Assembly: GCA_030734395.1 (NCBI GenBank)
Contig: JAUZTG010000041.1
Coordinates: 1,426,001-1,490,000, forward strand
Origin: Sarocladium kiliense
Taxonomy: Eukaryota > Ascomycota > Sordariomycetes > Hypocreales > Sarocladiaceae
Reading direction: 5' to 3'
Length of the DNA stretch: 64,000 nt
In this document: piece by piece, positions 10,664 through 21,898 of the stretch
Position numbering within the stretch: the first letter of the stretch is position 1
Layout of the letters: every line of letters starts with the position of its first letter
Program-made: the position numbers and the translations under genes
Notes under the pieces: generated by a model
Database searches by the model: none
Told to the model about the DNA's origin: nothing
What the model saw: the letters and a program-made list of their open reading frames with translations, nothing else

Positions 10664-12896
10664 GGAGCCCTTGGCCGCTGCATCGTCCACGCTCTGCATG
10701 ATGGCGGTTGCAAGTGAACGTCGATCTGCTGTCCGTCACTGTGGAACTCTTCCTATTATGTTCTGGCAAAGGATTCGCAGCAATACTGTCTCGGTCGCAG
10801 GACAGATCGGGGGGGGGGGGGGTTAGATAGGAGATGACCTCCTGACAAGAAGGGGTTGGAAAGTCGGTCCCAAAGGCGTTCGAGCTTCGCAAAGACAGAG
10901 TCGAGGTCAAATAAGAGAGAAATACGAGAGCTTCAAGCGCGATGTGCGGGCGGGTGGTGGAGGACCAGGAGGATGGCGAGAAAGAGAAGAGTCGGAGAGT
11001 CTGGCAATCTGGAGGGGGAATGTTGAGCCCAGTTCACGAGCCTGACGAACGGTCAGAGGGACTTACGTCGCTCCTTGCCCTTGGTTGCGCCAACAGCCTA
11101 CGCCCCAGCCACATGTGGCGGTCAACCGCCTTCTGTCACCGCCTCCTGCCTCGACCTCTGCTGCGCTTTCACGTGATGCGCCACACCAGTCAGGTACCTG
11201 TGCCAACTCCACAGCGGAGGCGTGCTCCGCAGCCTCATCGCCAAATGTTGGAGCCTAGGACCGCAACGTCAGCTGCTGAGGTGGCTGGAGGCTTGCAGCA
11301 ATATTTCAACATTGCAGTGGATTGCAACGGGAAGGACTCCCGTTCAACGACGATTGTCGAAATCGGTTTTCCTCGACAAGGAAACGGCTCAGATCCTAGA
11401 GTTCACGGGGAGACCCGTTAGTACGTAAGGTACACAACGTCTGAGACGATACTCATTGATTGAGCAATTCAGAACATCACCACCTGATGAGAGCTGATCA
11501 GGCAAGATGGTTTTCATTCCTTTCAGACGACCGCATCACAGAACCTCCAAGTTGAGGGCTAATGTCGATGCTGTGCAGCTTGTGTATGCTCAGAATCGTC
11601 GGCGAGAGGCGGTTGAGTACATGGCAAGATCATGTCTTGACGGTCAACAATATTGCTCTCACGGTTGTATAGAAATGGTGACTAAGGTGCCCATGAGATG
11701 AAAGGCGAACACTTTGAGTACCTTAGCCGGAAGACGGAACGAAACACTTCCATCTTCGCCATTGGCTCAAACTTTACCTTCAGATCAACTTCTACTGGCG
11801 TCAATGGTGCGTACATGGACAGGTCGACTGGAGATCTGACAGGGCACTGTTGGGGCATCTTTAGTGAATGAACTCTTAGTTACCAGATGTACTTTTAGCC
11901 AAATTTACTGGTACTACCTTGCCTCCCGCCGTCGAAGGAGCTTCTGCAGTCATAGAGATAAGCGACTCCCATGACACGCATAGCGGGGCGGTGGTCACAA
12001 GACAGTTGCTCAAGCGGTAAGGTCAGGAAGGACAATGACTTACCGTCGCAAGCCTCGGATCCTAAATATGGATTAATTCTACCCCATCCGACGACGCTGA
12101 GGGACAAGGAGAATATCTTGTTTAGCACGAGAATCAGAAGTGGTTGTTGTACCGTAGATAGCACAGGATGGATCGTCACCATCTAAGTGAGCAAACACGA
12201 TGGCACCCCTAGAGGGTGCTTTGCAGTTCCAAGCCACTCCCATCACTTCTTCAACCTGCCATAAAACACGCACACTGCTTATTCAATGAAAGGGAGTCCT
12301 GTTGTTGGAAGACTTGAGACCCTTTGCAAAATTTTGCACCCAAGCAAGTGTATCCTGGTACTCCTTACATGGAACCCTCCTCACTGTGTTTCAGTGGCTA
12401 ATGACCACCTCCGCCAGGTCGAAGATGCCGTAGCGCTCTGTAAGATCTGTGAGGTAAGGCCAACGCTAAGACAAGGCTAAAGCCGCCGTGAGCCAGGGCC
12501 ATGCTCCCCTATCACTGGGCACCACAGGCCCCTCCCTCAAGTTCCCCAGGCCGCAAGTCCCGCCATCTCAGGCTGTCATCACGCTTCTTAAGCACACCCG
12601 ACCCAACTTCACCAGCAGCCCGCTTCCAGCCTTTCCCCAACCAAGCAGCACCCAACCCTCGTACATCACGACTTCTCGACCGTCACAACCGACTTTGTCG
12701 CAGAATTTCTTGCCTGCACTTTAATCACCTTATCAGCACTCTTATTTCAAGTCCAGGAAACATACAGTGGTCAGTGTCCTCTTGCCTTTCACGGCTTGCG
12801 ACCTCTGTTCCCTCGGCACCACCATTCTGCCCTGGTCGACGATTGTCCGAAACCCTCTGCAACGCAACCCTCGACGTCCTCTTCCCTTCCTCACGA
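10664..12896. other. 2.2 kb intergenic region upstream of VPS1 and the GID7-like gene
   Basis: Divergent promoters and leaders of VPS1 (minus) and the GID7-like gene (plus). Open frames here are short, lack recognisable domains and overlap on both strands. A 14-base G run occurs at 10809-10822. From about 12500 the plus strand is C/T-rich, typical of a fungal 5' leader. No gene can be supported. Confidence 0.5.
10809..10822 (+). repeat. Poly-G run (14 G)
   Basis: A homopolymer of 14 G lies about 150 bases upstream of the VPS1 start codon. Its length may be polymorphic or poorly sequenced. Confidence 0.85.
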
Positions 12897-15293
12897 ATGC
12901 TATTCTCCCTAGGCCTCGGGCCAGCTTCTTGTTAAGCTCCCTCCATTTCAACCGCGGCTCCACGCCGCGGTGAAGTCGACCTGGACCCTTACGACAACTC
13001 CCCCTCCGACGCCGTTCCCACCTCCGACCGCCCAGGCACACTGCAGACATCATCCCTCCCTCCCAGCGACACCATCTCAGCACCTCAGACCTCCCCGTCC
13101 TCTTCCTCCGTCCTTCCAGTTGCGCCGCTCGCCACGACCACAGCGACTCCTGCGAATATAGATTCTTCCACAGCCGCTAGCGATCGACGAGAGAGCTCTG
13201 CGCGCCCACAACAGGTACTCGGACGTCGGCGACGCTCTGATTCCTCTTCGTCTTCCGCTCCCACCGGCGCCGCTACCACCGACGCTGACACCGAAGCTCG
13301 GGCCTCCAGAAATCTTCGCAGTTCGCCCTCAAAGCGAAGGCGTGGAAACGATACGGATATGCCGGTGGGCGACGGCGTTCCCCTGGCTTCCAATGGCTCT
13401 ACGGGCTCACAGGCCAACGGTGCCAGCTCTGCAAGTCAGCGAACTGCAGTAGGCAGTGTGGCCAACGGCACACACAAGGATGGCGCTGCTACGAACGGCT
13501 CCTCAAATGGCGACAAGGAACCAGCTAGGCACCCTCAGCCTGATGGCTCCTATCACGGTCACAACCGAGAGGAGGTCACACGAATCCTCATCCAAGCCCT
13601 ATCTGATATGGGCTACCAGAGCGCTGCCGAGAGTGTAAGCCAGGACAGTGGCTTCAGTTTGGAAAGCCCAACTGTGGCCGCCTTTCGCTCAGCTGTCCTG
13701 AGTGGCTCATGGGCCGACGCAGAGCAGCTCCTGCAGGGTGCGGCAGCATCGGAGGCGGACGGCGGGGACGGGAACGGGCTTGTGCTGGCTTCTGGCTCAG
13801 ATCGGACTGCTATGCGCTTGTGGTTGCGTCAGCAAAAGTTCCTTGAGCTTCTCGAGCACAGGGAAACAAGTCGAGCACTCGCGGTTCTCCGCACTGAAAT
13901 CACCCCGATATGCAGCGACCAATCCAAGATCTCACTTCTGTCTGGTCTTGTCATGTGCAGCTCGGCGGCAGATTTGATGACGAAGGCGGACTGGGATGGC
14001 GCCGCGGGCAACTCTCGCCAGCTCTTATTATCAGAACTTTCGAGTAAGTCCATTGTCCGGCAAATCATTTCTGGAGACACGCACTGACGTCAGTTCGAAG
14101 AATGTATATCTCCCTCAGTGATGCTTCCCGAGAACCGGCTGGCTACCCTTCTCCAACAAGTCAAGCAAAGCCAGATCGATACATGCATGTATCATACAGC
14201 ACCTCTTTCTCCTTCGTTATACGCAGACCATCTGTGCGACCGTCGCAACTTTCCTACTGAAGTTGCGCTCGAGCTTCCGGAACTGGCGGGCGAAGTGTGG
14301 CAAGTACAATTCTCTCCTGATGGTAGGAGACTTGCAGCGTGTGGTAGTCCGGATCAGGTGATCATTTGGAGTACGGATACATTCTCGGTTGTACAGACAC
14401 TTGACCACCACGAGGGTGGCGTTGGCAATATCGCATGGAGCCCCGACGGGACGATGCTCGTAACTTGCTCACAAGACAAATATGCAAGGCTCTGGAATGC
14501 AAATGCCGGCACTCTGATCAAGAAGTTGCGACGCTTTGACGAGCCTGTTAGCGGTTGCGTGTGGGCGAAGGACAGTCGATCCCTTATCATTGGCACTCTC
14601 GATCGCTCACACAGTCTCTGTACATTCACGATCAATGACGACGAGGTCCAGGATTGGGGAAAGAAACATCGAGTGCAAGATCTTTGTGGGTCTCCTGATG
14701 GTCGGTACCTCGTTGCGGTGGATGATCAGCAGACGATACATGTGTACAACGCTCTCACACGAGAACTGGACTACGATATGGAGCTCAAGGCAAGGCCAAC
14801 ATCAGTCAGCATCAGTCAGGACTCCAAACACCTGCTTGTCAACAAGAGAGATGGCGAAGCTCAACTGATCGATCTCGCAACTCGAGAACCGCTCAAAAAG
14901 TTCTTGGGACACACGGGAGGCGACTTTTTGATTCGATCGGCCTTCGGTGGCGCGAATGAGAGTTTCGTCATCAGTGGTAGCGAGGATGGCAACATCCTGA
15001 TCTGGCACAAAAACATCGGTGCTTGCGTGGAGAGGCTCTCGGGTCATATCCCTCGGACGAATGCAGTGGCTTGGAATCCTTCAGACGCATGCATGCTCGC
15101 ATCTTGCGGTGATGACGAGCATGTGAAGATGTGAGTTGCTAACATACCCCTTACCATTCTAATCTCATTATCTTTACGGCGGAACACTGACAATTGTAGT
15201 TGGACCAACAAATCAAGAGCGTGGGAGATCCGAGCCCGACGTCCGCGGTCCTCAAATAGCTGGAGGATACCTGAAGAAGGGTCTGCAGCTTAG
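12897..15293 (+). CDS. GID7/WDR26-type WD40 protein, subunit of the GID/CTLH ubiquitin ligase
   Basis: GID7 proteins scaffold the GID/CTLH E3 ligase. A LisH/CTLH module starts at HNREEVTRILIQALSDMGYQ (about 13560) and continues through a CTLH segment; a WD40 propeller follows (for example WSPDGTMLVTCSQDKYARLW near 14450). The main exon ends at 14043, followed by exons 14101-15130 and 15200-15293, with short introns ending in AAG and TAG. The end KIWTNKSRAWEIRARRPRSS fits the family. The 5' end is uncertain: the frame is open from 12936 and Ser/Pro/Thr-rich, but the first ATG in it is 13359. A 45-base intron (12931-12975) would join an ATG at 12897 in frame; its acceptor is weak. The 3' part is secure. 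Confidence 0.85.
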
Positions 15294-16001
15294 CGGCCTG
15301 CGGGAACCTCGCCGGTCGGCTCAGCGGTGACGGTTGCTGATGAGCCCAATCTACGACTGGCTCCCAGCACCTGGCCCCCCCAAATCGATATCGTGGTTGC
15401 TGTTCAGAGGGCTCTGGCCATTCTGGCAGCTACAGCTGAACCAAGCATCACCACCGCACTTATCTCGGCGAGAACCGCCCGGGAGAGCGGCACATCTACG
15501 AGTGACGACAATATGCGTTTGTCAGTCTACCATCGACCTCCGCAATCTGAACAGCGAAATAATATCCCGCAAATGGACGAAGTGATCGCACTACTACTTC
15601 CCGGAGCTTTCCCGCTAGACATCCAGTCCCAAACTACTCTGCAGCTGATATCGCGGGTCCGCGAGGTGGCTCTATTCATTCTGTATTTCACTGGAACCAC
15701 GACTCGTCATTACAACCCACCAGCAAACGAGGTCGAGGCTGTGTGGCTAGGTCAGCTTCGGGCTTGGAGAGCCCTCGGACGAGGGAATGCTCTCCCTCTG
15801 GAAGCGGCTGGCGACGAACAGGCACATAACGGGCAGTAGGTTACCTTGAATGTTCAGGCTGAATTGCACTCATCCGGAGACCCATCTGTAGCACTCTCGG
15901 AAAGCTCATCAGAGGGAGAAATTGAAGAGAACGAGAGATTGGAGGTGGTCATTGACTTAGGTGACTTGCAACCTCCGGCATCGAGTGCCATGCTACCCTA
16001 A
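15294..16001 (+). other. Same-frame amber-interrupted extension after the GID7-like gene
   Basis: After the TAG at 15291-15293 the same reading frame stays open for 181 codons, meets a second TAG at 15837-15839, then stays open for about 53 more codons to a TAA at 15999-16001. The first part encodes hydrophobic and helical-looking sequence (for example IDIVVAVQRALAILAATAE and LISRVREVALFILYFTG). The last part is acidic (SSSEGEIEENERLEVVIDLG). No domain is recognised. The first ATG in this frame is at 15514. It could be a read-through extension, a decayed neighbouring gene, or a chance open frame. Confidence 0.35.
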
Positions 16002-18196
16002 AGAGTAGTTCAACCACAGCTTCGGTCTTGGGAACATCTGGAAGATGGCGTTTTAGGGGTTAACCTGTAGGAAAGACTCACAGACTTGCCTACTTCTACA
16101 CGAGCACATCAAGCAAGAATATATGTATTTACGTTAGCCATTCATTACTTGATGTCAGTATCACCATGACTATACCTTAAGAGCCTTGAACATGGAGTCT
16201 TGACGATCAGGTGTACCTGAAGAGTTATTCTTCGTGTTTTACAACACTTCCATTTACATCTCACCCTGCGTCGGAGGTCATTCAAAGAGCCATAACATTA
16301 GAAAGGCAGGCCCTGGGCAGGGTCTCTCATGGCCTCGTAGACCGCCCAGCTTCCACAACAACGCGATGACAAACCGGTTGCCCAACCCCTCCATTGACTA
16401 GGGCCAGGGGATATTGGGGGAGGGGTTGAGAAAGGGACGATCTTGAGGAAACAGGACAAGCGTCTGGGTTGGTGCAGAAGCTCGGGGGACGCTATTGTAC
16501 GGTGCTAGAGATGTTAGTCTCAGTTTAGTCTCACTGGAGCGGAGAAGATACGGCGGCGGGAGTGGGTTGCAAAGGGACGGACCGAAGGAGGGACTGTCCG
16601 TGTGGTGAGCTATTGGGAGCTTGAACCTCTCGGCTCTGAATGGCTGTTCGCAACCAAGGTTCAAGAGGAAACGGTGATAAGAGGAAAACAACGAAGGCGC
16701 AAAGTGACGCGCTCCAATTGCCATGTGCTCGCTGCCGGGACAGGGATCATAGCTGCCAAAACCTTGGAACAGACCCCATGTTTTAAGCACGTTGTTCCTT
16801 GACTATAGGAGGACCGCACAGATTGGCAGGTTCCGGATTTCGGCATGGCTTGAGCGTGCCGATCACAAGCCCGATGGAGGAGGTCGTGTTGTTCACGACT
16901 TACCGGAATCAGACGAGGGGGAAAAGGGTTGGCGACTAGGACTGATTCGAGGTTGGCGAGGGGAATACGGCGGCCGAGTTGGGGATGGTGATATAATAGC
17001 ATGGCTCTTATGCCAGGGGGTTGGGTCTTCGTGTTGGGCTTGGGGGGGATCGAGGTTGCATGCGGATAGGTCTGGGATGTTACCTGGTGTACCTGCATTG
17101 GCGAGGACGCTATCACCCTGGTTTGGCTTTTTGGCTTGGACAAGCCTTCATGCAGTACCGAAGAGGAATGGGTTGGGAGCTTGGAGCGGATCGATGGATG
17201 CCGTTAGATCGCAGGGGCATCTGAAATGACTGACCTGCCTCGTGATAGCGTCCTGTCCATCTTCATGTCCACCAAGATGTACACTTCAAGAGTTGGCTAG
17301 CACCAGGACCAGGGGTACTAGGGGCGGATTCTGTAAGTTAGAGCATGCTGGCGGCTTAATGATAGCCCACAAACCAGCAGGGTAAAGGAACACACCATCA
17401 GACTCCAAGCAGGCCTGGAACGTACGAATATTGGCAATGCCAAACCTGCAAGCCTGATTTATTGGCGTTTCAATATTGTCCCTTTGTGATATGACCAGCA
17501 CAGCTGAGCGGGCATCCATTCAGTGGCGCCCCTCCCTCGGCCCTCCGGCCGGGTAATTGAGCCAGCCACTCATTATTTGCCGCAGGACACCCAAGAGGGA
17601 GGGTATTCATCAAGGTATATGATAGGCAGACAGTTCGTGTACTCTGGTTTCGGACGCGGTGAAGACGAGTTATCGCGTGTGGCTTATAGAGCCATCCTGA
17701 CGCGCGGCGACGCCGTGGGCTGATGAGGAACCGTGACCTAGTCTTGAGTGAAACATGCATGGCTGACAGGCCTGAACCTTGATTTGCCCTGCCGGCTGTT
17801 GTCGCGAATTCTCCGGTTTGCCCCTGCCATGTTGTGTATAGTGGCAGGTGTGCAATGTAACGCTACGCTGGGAATCTGCAGGACACCAGATCTCGAGCGA
17901 GGAGGCCAATCATGTTATCAGATCCTATCGTGCGCTGTACAACCACTTCGCGTATTGATGGACAAGATATCGAAGGCAAGTTGGGCTCAGTAAAAGGAAA
18001 GTATTGTCCTGCAACTAACGTCCCGATCTCGCCAATACGTGAACACCAACTCGGGAACTATAACGTGATATGGCCTAAGCTGTGAACAGGTCCCCACAGG
18101 CCCAAGGCTTAGCACTGTCTAACGTGTACACCAAGCTTACCATTCACAGACACAGAAGGCGACGCTATGAGTACAGCTTGAATGCCCTAGTTCCCA
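16002..18196. other. 2.2 kb gene-free stretch
   Basis: Several open frames of 60-160 codons occur on both strands, but they overlap each other, lack recognisable domains and show no intron structure or conserved motifs. Composition is similar to the surroundings, with no AT-rich signature of repeat-induced mutation. I see no gene or repeat here. Confidence 0.45.
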
Positions 18197-19111
18197 TCAC
18201 CTTTGCCTCAGATGGGCTGGCACTTCCGACCCCATCAACTCCTGTGGTGGGCTCTGACTCCAAGTTTGCATTTCCTGAGCCTGAGTCATCTGGGTTCCAG
18301 GAACGAAGTATTGGGGATCGGTCTTCTGTTGCTCAATCGTTGGGGGCTGATCCGACGGTCCAGTAGGCTGAGCGTTACCCTTGTGTCGCTTTTTCAGGAA
18401 CAACCATGTTCCCAATGCGGTGATGATTATAGCGAGCGGAATGCCCAAACCGACTCCAACTTTGAGACCCAGAGAGTTGTCTCCTTCATTTTCTTCATTG
18501 TCGCCATCCTCATCGGTTTCAGTCGGGTCCGGGTTAGAACCGGAAGACGTACTCATTTGGCTCGTCTCCGGCGAGCTAGTTTCGCGCATTGTCAAGGATG
18601 GGGGCGCTGATTGTCGAACACCCTTTTCGTCAAGATATACAAGTCGATTTTCTCTGTCGCAGCAGCTTTGAGTTCCCGAGCGACAGCAGTAGACACCTTC
18701 ATCGCATATCTCGACTCGGGGAAAGACGCCGTCTCTGAGACCCGTGTTCTGGGTTTGTTCATCTGACACAAGAGTCTGTTAGCTCTCAATCCTTCAAAGC
18801 GAATGATTGGGACGAAAGAAGAAGAGGGACGTACTGAATGTGCATATCTCGGCACAATCATCGTCTTTACCCCACGACTTTGATGAACAGCTACCTCGGA
18901 CCAATAGATTATCGGCGGACCCTCTGCTCTTACAAAGCCTGTTGGGCATGCACTCATCGTTGATGCCACAACAAGCTCCCGAGCCTGCACAGATCTGCTG
19001 GTCCTCGACCTCGAAGCCCCTGTAGCTGTAGCAAGTCTCGGCGTGAACTGAGGTGGTAAGTAGGGCAAAAACTCCGAAGGAGTTCAATGGAGCGATCTTG
19101 AACAGTCTCAT
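18197..19111 (-). CDS. Cys-rich single-pass membrane protein, function unknown
   Basis: Two exons, 18835-19111 and 18197-18762, join across a 72-base phase-1 intron into about 280 aa. The N-terminus is a signal peptide (hydrophobic GVFALLTTSVHA before ETCYS). The ectodomain of about 110 residues contains around 14 Cys, including three CC pairs (GACCG, VYCCRS, QSCCDR), which suggests a disulphide-knotted fold. A Ser/Thr/Asp/Glu-rich stalk follows, then one transmembrane helix (VGVGLGIPLAIIITALGTW) with a KKRHK stop-transfer, and a Pro/Gln-rich cytoplasmic tail of about 60 residues. The layout resembles fungal wall-stress sensors or WSC/Mid2-like surface proteins, but no WSC domain is evident. 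Topology is well supported; function is not known. Confidence 0.8.
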
Positions 19112-20401
19112 GGCTACACAAGATCAGTCACCGTAGAGAACGAAATCAGAGAGAGCGCAGTCAAGTTGGTGATGTGCAGCGTCAGAACACCAGGTGGAAG
19201 GGCGGAAAGGGGCAGAGGCGATGGGATTGAACTGTTCAGTCTACGTGTACTACTACATTGGGAAGCGGCCGATGGGTTGGGAGCCTGATGTTCATTGTCT
19301 CGACCTTGCAGACGGGGTATGATGTTGAGGACAGCCAGCGGCATAGCTACAGTAGAGGTCAGCCTCGGGCATAACAATGGAAATCGCCGAACAAATCTGA
19401 TCCAGCGGCACAGCTACAGCTGTAGGCGCCTTGCCCTAACCTCTCTCGGCGACCATGATGGCATTGGGCTACAATGATACTCTTCGGCTTTCTGTGGAAC
19501 TGCACAGTGTTCAGACAAAATGGAATTCGCCGGCGGCTTTAAGAGAAAGAAGGGTTATGGTGTGCATATTCACAGGTGCGGGAGATAAAATCCCATTGGC
19601 CAGGGCGGGCTGGTCAATGCCGGTGGAAGGAGTTCCGTATACGTCGTATCATGACACACAGTCCACACAGTCCACACAGGCCTACCAAGCCTTGCAGCGC
19701 AAAAACTCATCATTGACATGGTAATAGCGTCATACCTGAATCTGTCAAAGTTCTCTGGCGCTGCCAGGAGCAGCAAAGTGATATTTGTGCGGGCTTCCCT
19801 CGCTTTCACTCCACCTGACGTTACCTAGCATTCCTCACCTTGGCCGTTACGACTTATCTCAGCCATCTTTGGTGTTTGATTTCCACTAAATGTCCGTAAG
19901 CGTCGATCAAACGACCTCCAGCAATAGCTACAAGTAGTGCAGAGTTCAGTGGCTTGTATCGAGCACATAGCGTAGGACTTCAATGCTAAACCACTATGGT
20001 CGTAGCCGCACTCGTAGATCCCCATGCAAACGCAAGCCGCTGCGCAAGCCTCACTGTTGAGGCCTTGCGCGTCCATGCCGCCCCGCTTCCTTCGGGTTTT
20101 GGGCGGGAAGCGAAAAGCAATTGCATCGATCTATCTATCTATCTATCTCTCTATCTCTCTATCTATCCGTCTTTCCCACAGACGGACCAACAGACGCGAC
20201 CTCCCCTCTTCCCACCTTTGCTTGTCTCTTCTCTCCGTTTTGCCAATGCTTCGGCTGCCCTCCAGTGAGCTCCCAAGACTTTTCTTCGCGCCATTGCTTG
20301 CCGCCGCCCCTCTTGGAAATCTCTAGGCGTACATATGCGCGCAAGATAGGCGTCGCACCACCGGCCGCACCTCCGTGGTACCCGCCCGCCTCCTGTGCGA
20401 C
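19112..20401. other. Intergenic region between divergent genes
   Basis: Promoter region for the Cys-rich membrane protein (minus) and the mannosyltransferase (plus). It contains a (CTAT)n/(CTCT)n tract at 20129-20168 and a C/T-rich leader from there to the start codon. No gene is supported. Confidence 0.5.
20129..20168 (+). repeat. (CTAT)n tetranucleotide microsatellite
   Basis: About ten units of CTAT/CTCT, starting after TTGCATCGAT and ending at CCGTC, in the likely 5' leader of the mannosyltransferase gene. Confidence 0.85.
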
Positions 20402-21898
20402 ATGATGATGCCCATGCCGTCGTCGCGTCTGACGTCTCTCGTGCTCTCCCTGGGTATTATCTCTCTCGTCTACTTCTCCTTCTCTTTGTGGTCACCCTCG
20501 CATTACAAGGATGCCGCCACCGGCGAGGTGGTCCTGGAGGATGGACTGCCTGTTCTCCCCCAGCCATCACAGAGACCCATCGAGTCTACCCCGACCGTAA
20601 GGCTGAAGCAAGCAGAGGCGATCATCCGAAAGGCGAGAAAAGTCGCTGAGTCGCCAATTGAGGCGCCGTACAAGGACAAATTCGGAACGTTGGGCCATCT
20701 GACACGCTCAGCACGGAAATGGATTCAGTTCCTCGAAGATGCCCCCAAATCGGAAAATACGCACGTGCTTCAGGAGGCTATTGAGGGTGCCATTGCAACT
20801 CTGTACCCTTACCTGTTGCATTCTCCGAAGCACCCGGGGAGCACCACGCCCTTCGCGGACTTGCGAGCCTCGTTCGAGCCTGGCTCTCGCGGCATCGTCA
20901 TTCCCACTGGCAAGAAAACTATGAGGTGGGCCGCGCATCTCATTAGCTCGCTCCAAGAGGTTCTGAATACCGATTTGCCTATTCTCGTCGTTTATGCTGG
21001 GGAAAAAGACTTCCCTATAGACGATCGACAACGCTTTCAATCTCGATTCAAAAATGTCGAATACATGGACATTATCAATGTCGTTGACGATTCGACATTG
21101 AAGCTCGGGGATGGAGGATGGGCAATCAAGGCCTTTGCAGCATTGTACGCCCCGTACCAGCAGGTCATTCTCCTCGACGCTGATTGTGTCTTCGTTCAGC
21201 CACCCGAGAAGTTCTTCCAGGATCCCTCATACATCGAGACGGGTGCTCTTCTGTTCCACGATCGTCTTCTTTGGCAGCACGCCTACAAAGATCGTCACGC
21301 GTGGTGGCGGTCGCAAATCCAACACCCCAGCCCCGCCATGAACAAGTCCCTTGTCTGGACCGAAGACTGGGCGGAGGAAGAGGATTCCGGAGCCGTTGTC
21401 TTAGACAAATCTCGGCTGGATGTTCTGATGGGGCTTCTGCACGTTGCGTGGCAGAACACCAAGGAAGTCCGCGACGAGGTGACGTACAAGCTGACGTACG
21501 GCGATAAAGAGACCTGGTGGTTCGGGCTGGAGTTGAGCGGCGCGACTTACGCCTTTGAAAAGTACTACGGTGCTATGGTTGGCTGGCCGCATGCCGAACA
21601 GCCCGAAAACGAAAACGAAAATAAGGTCTGCAGTTTCTACATCGGACATGTTGACGCTGAGGATGAACTACTTTGGTACAACGGCGGTCTTTTGAGGTTC
21701 AAGAGGGGCGATCAGCATGAATTCGGGTTGCCCACGCATCTGATGTATGATGGCAAGTGGCACAAGAATGGGAATGTAGAGGAACCGAGCTGTATGGACC
21801 AGCGACCGGCCAAGGAGTTGCCGGATGATGTGATTCAAATTTTGGACAGGACGATTTCATTGGCAAAGGAGTTGGATAACGAACTTGGATTTGCGTGA
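20402..21898 (+). CDS. Golgi alpha-1,3-mannosyltransferase, GT71 (MNN1/MNT family)
   Basis: Type II membrane glycosyltransferase that would add terminal alpha-1,3-mannose to N- or O-glycans in the Golgi lumen. Single exon, 498 aa from the first ATG at 20402 (other ATGs follow at 20405 and 20411). A short cytoplasmic end is followed by a signal anchor (LTSLVLSLGIISLVYFSFSLW). The catalytic region begins near GIVIPTGKKTMRWAAHLISS and contains the metal-binding DxD in VILLDADCVFVQP (about residue 258), then conserved LFHDRLLW, EEDSGAVVLDKSR and DKETWWFG blocks typical of the family. No ER-retention signal is seen. The linkage made cannot be told from sequence alone. Family call is secure. Confidence 0.93.
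   Translation: MMMPMPSSRLTSLVLSLGIISLVYFSFSLWSPSHYKDAATGEVVLEDGLPVLPQPSQRPIESTPTVRLKQAEAIIRKARKVAESPIEAPYKDKFGTLGHLTRSARKWIQFLEDAPKSENTHVLQEAIEGAIATLYPYLLHSPKHPGSTTPFADLRASFEPGSRGIVIPTGKKTMRWAAHLISSLQEVLNTDLPILVVYAGEKDFPIDDRQRFQSRFKNVEYMDIINVVDDSTLKLGDGGWAIKAFAALYAPYQQVILLDADCVFVQPPEKFFQDPSYIETGALLFHDRLLWQHAYKDRHAWWRSQIQHPSPAMNKSLVWTEDWAEEEDSGAVVLDKSRLDVLMGLLHVAWQNTKEVRDEVTYKLTYGDKETWWFGLELSGATYAFEKYYGAMVGWPHAEQPENENENKVCSFYIGHVDAEDELLWYNGGLLRFKRGDQHEFGLPTHLMYDGKWHKNGNVEEPSCMDQRPAKELPDDVIQILDRTISLAKELDNELGFA

Noticed and set aside
16398..17229. Open frames of 130-160 codons on both strands
   Set aside because: No domain, no splice structure and mutual overlap; treated as chance frames.
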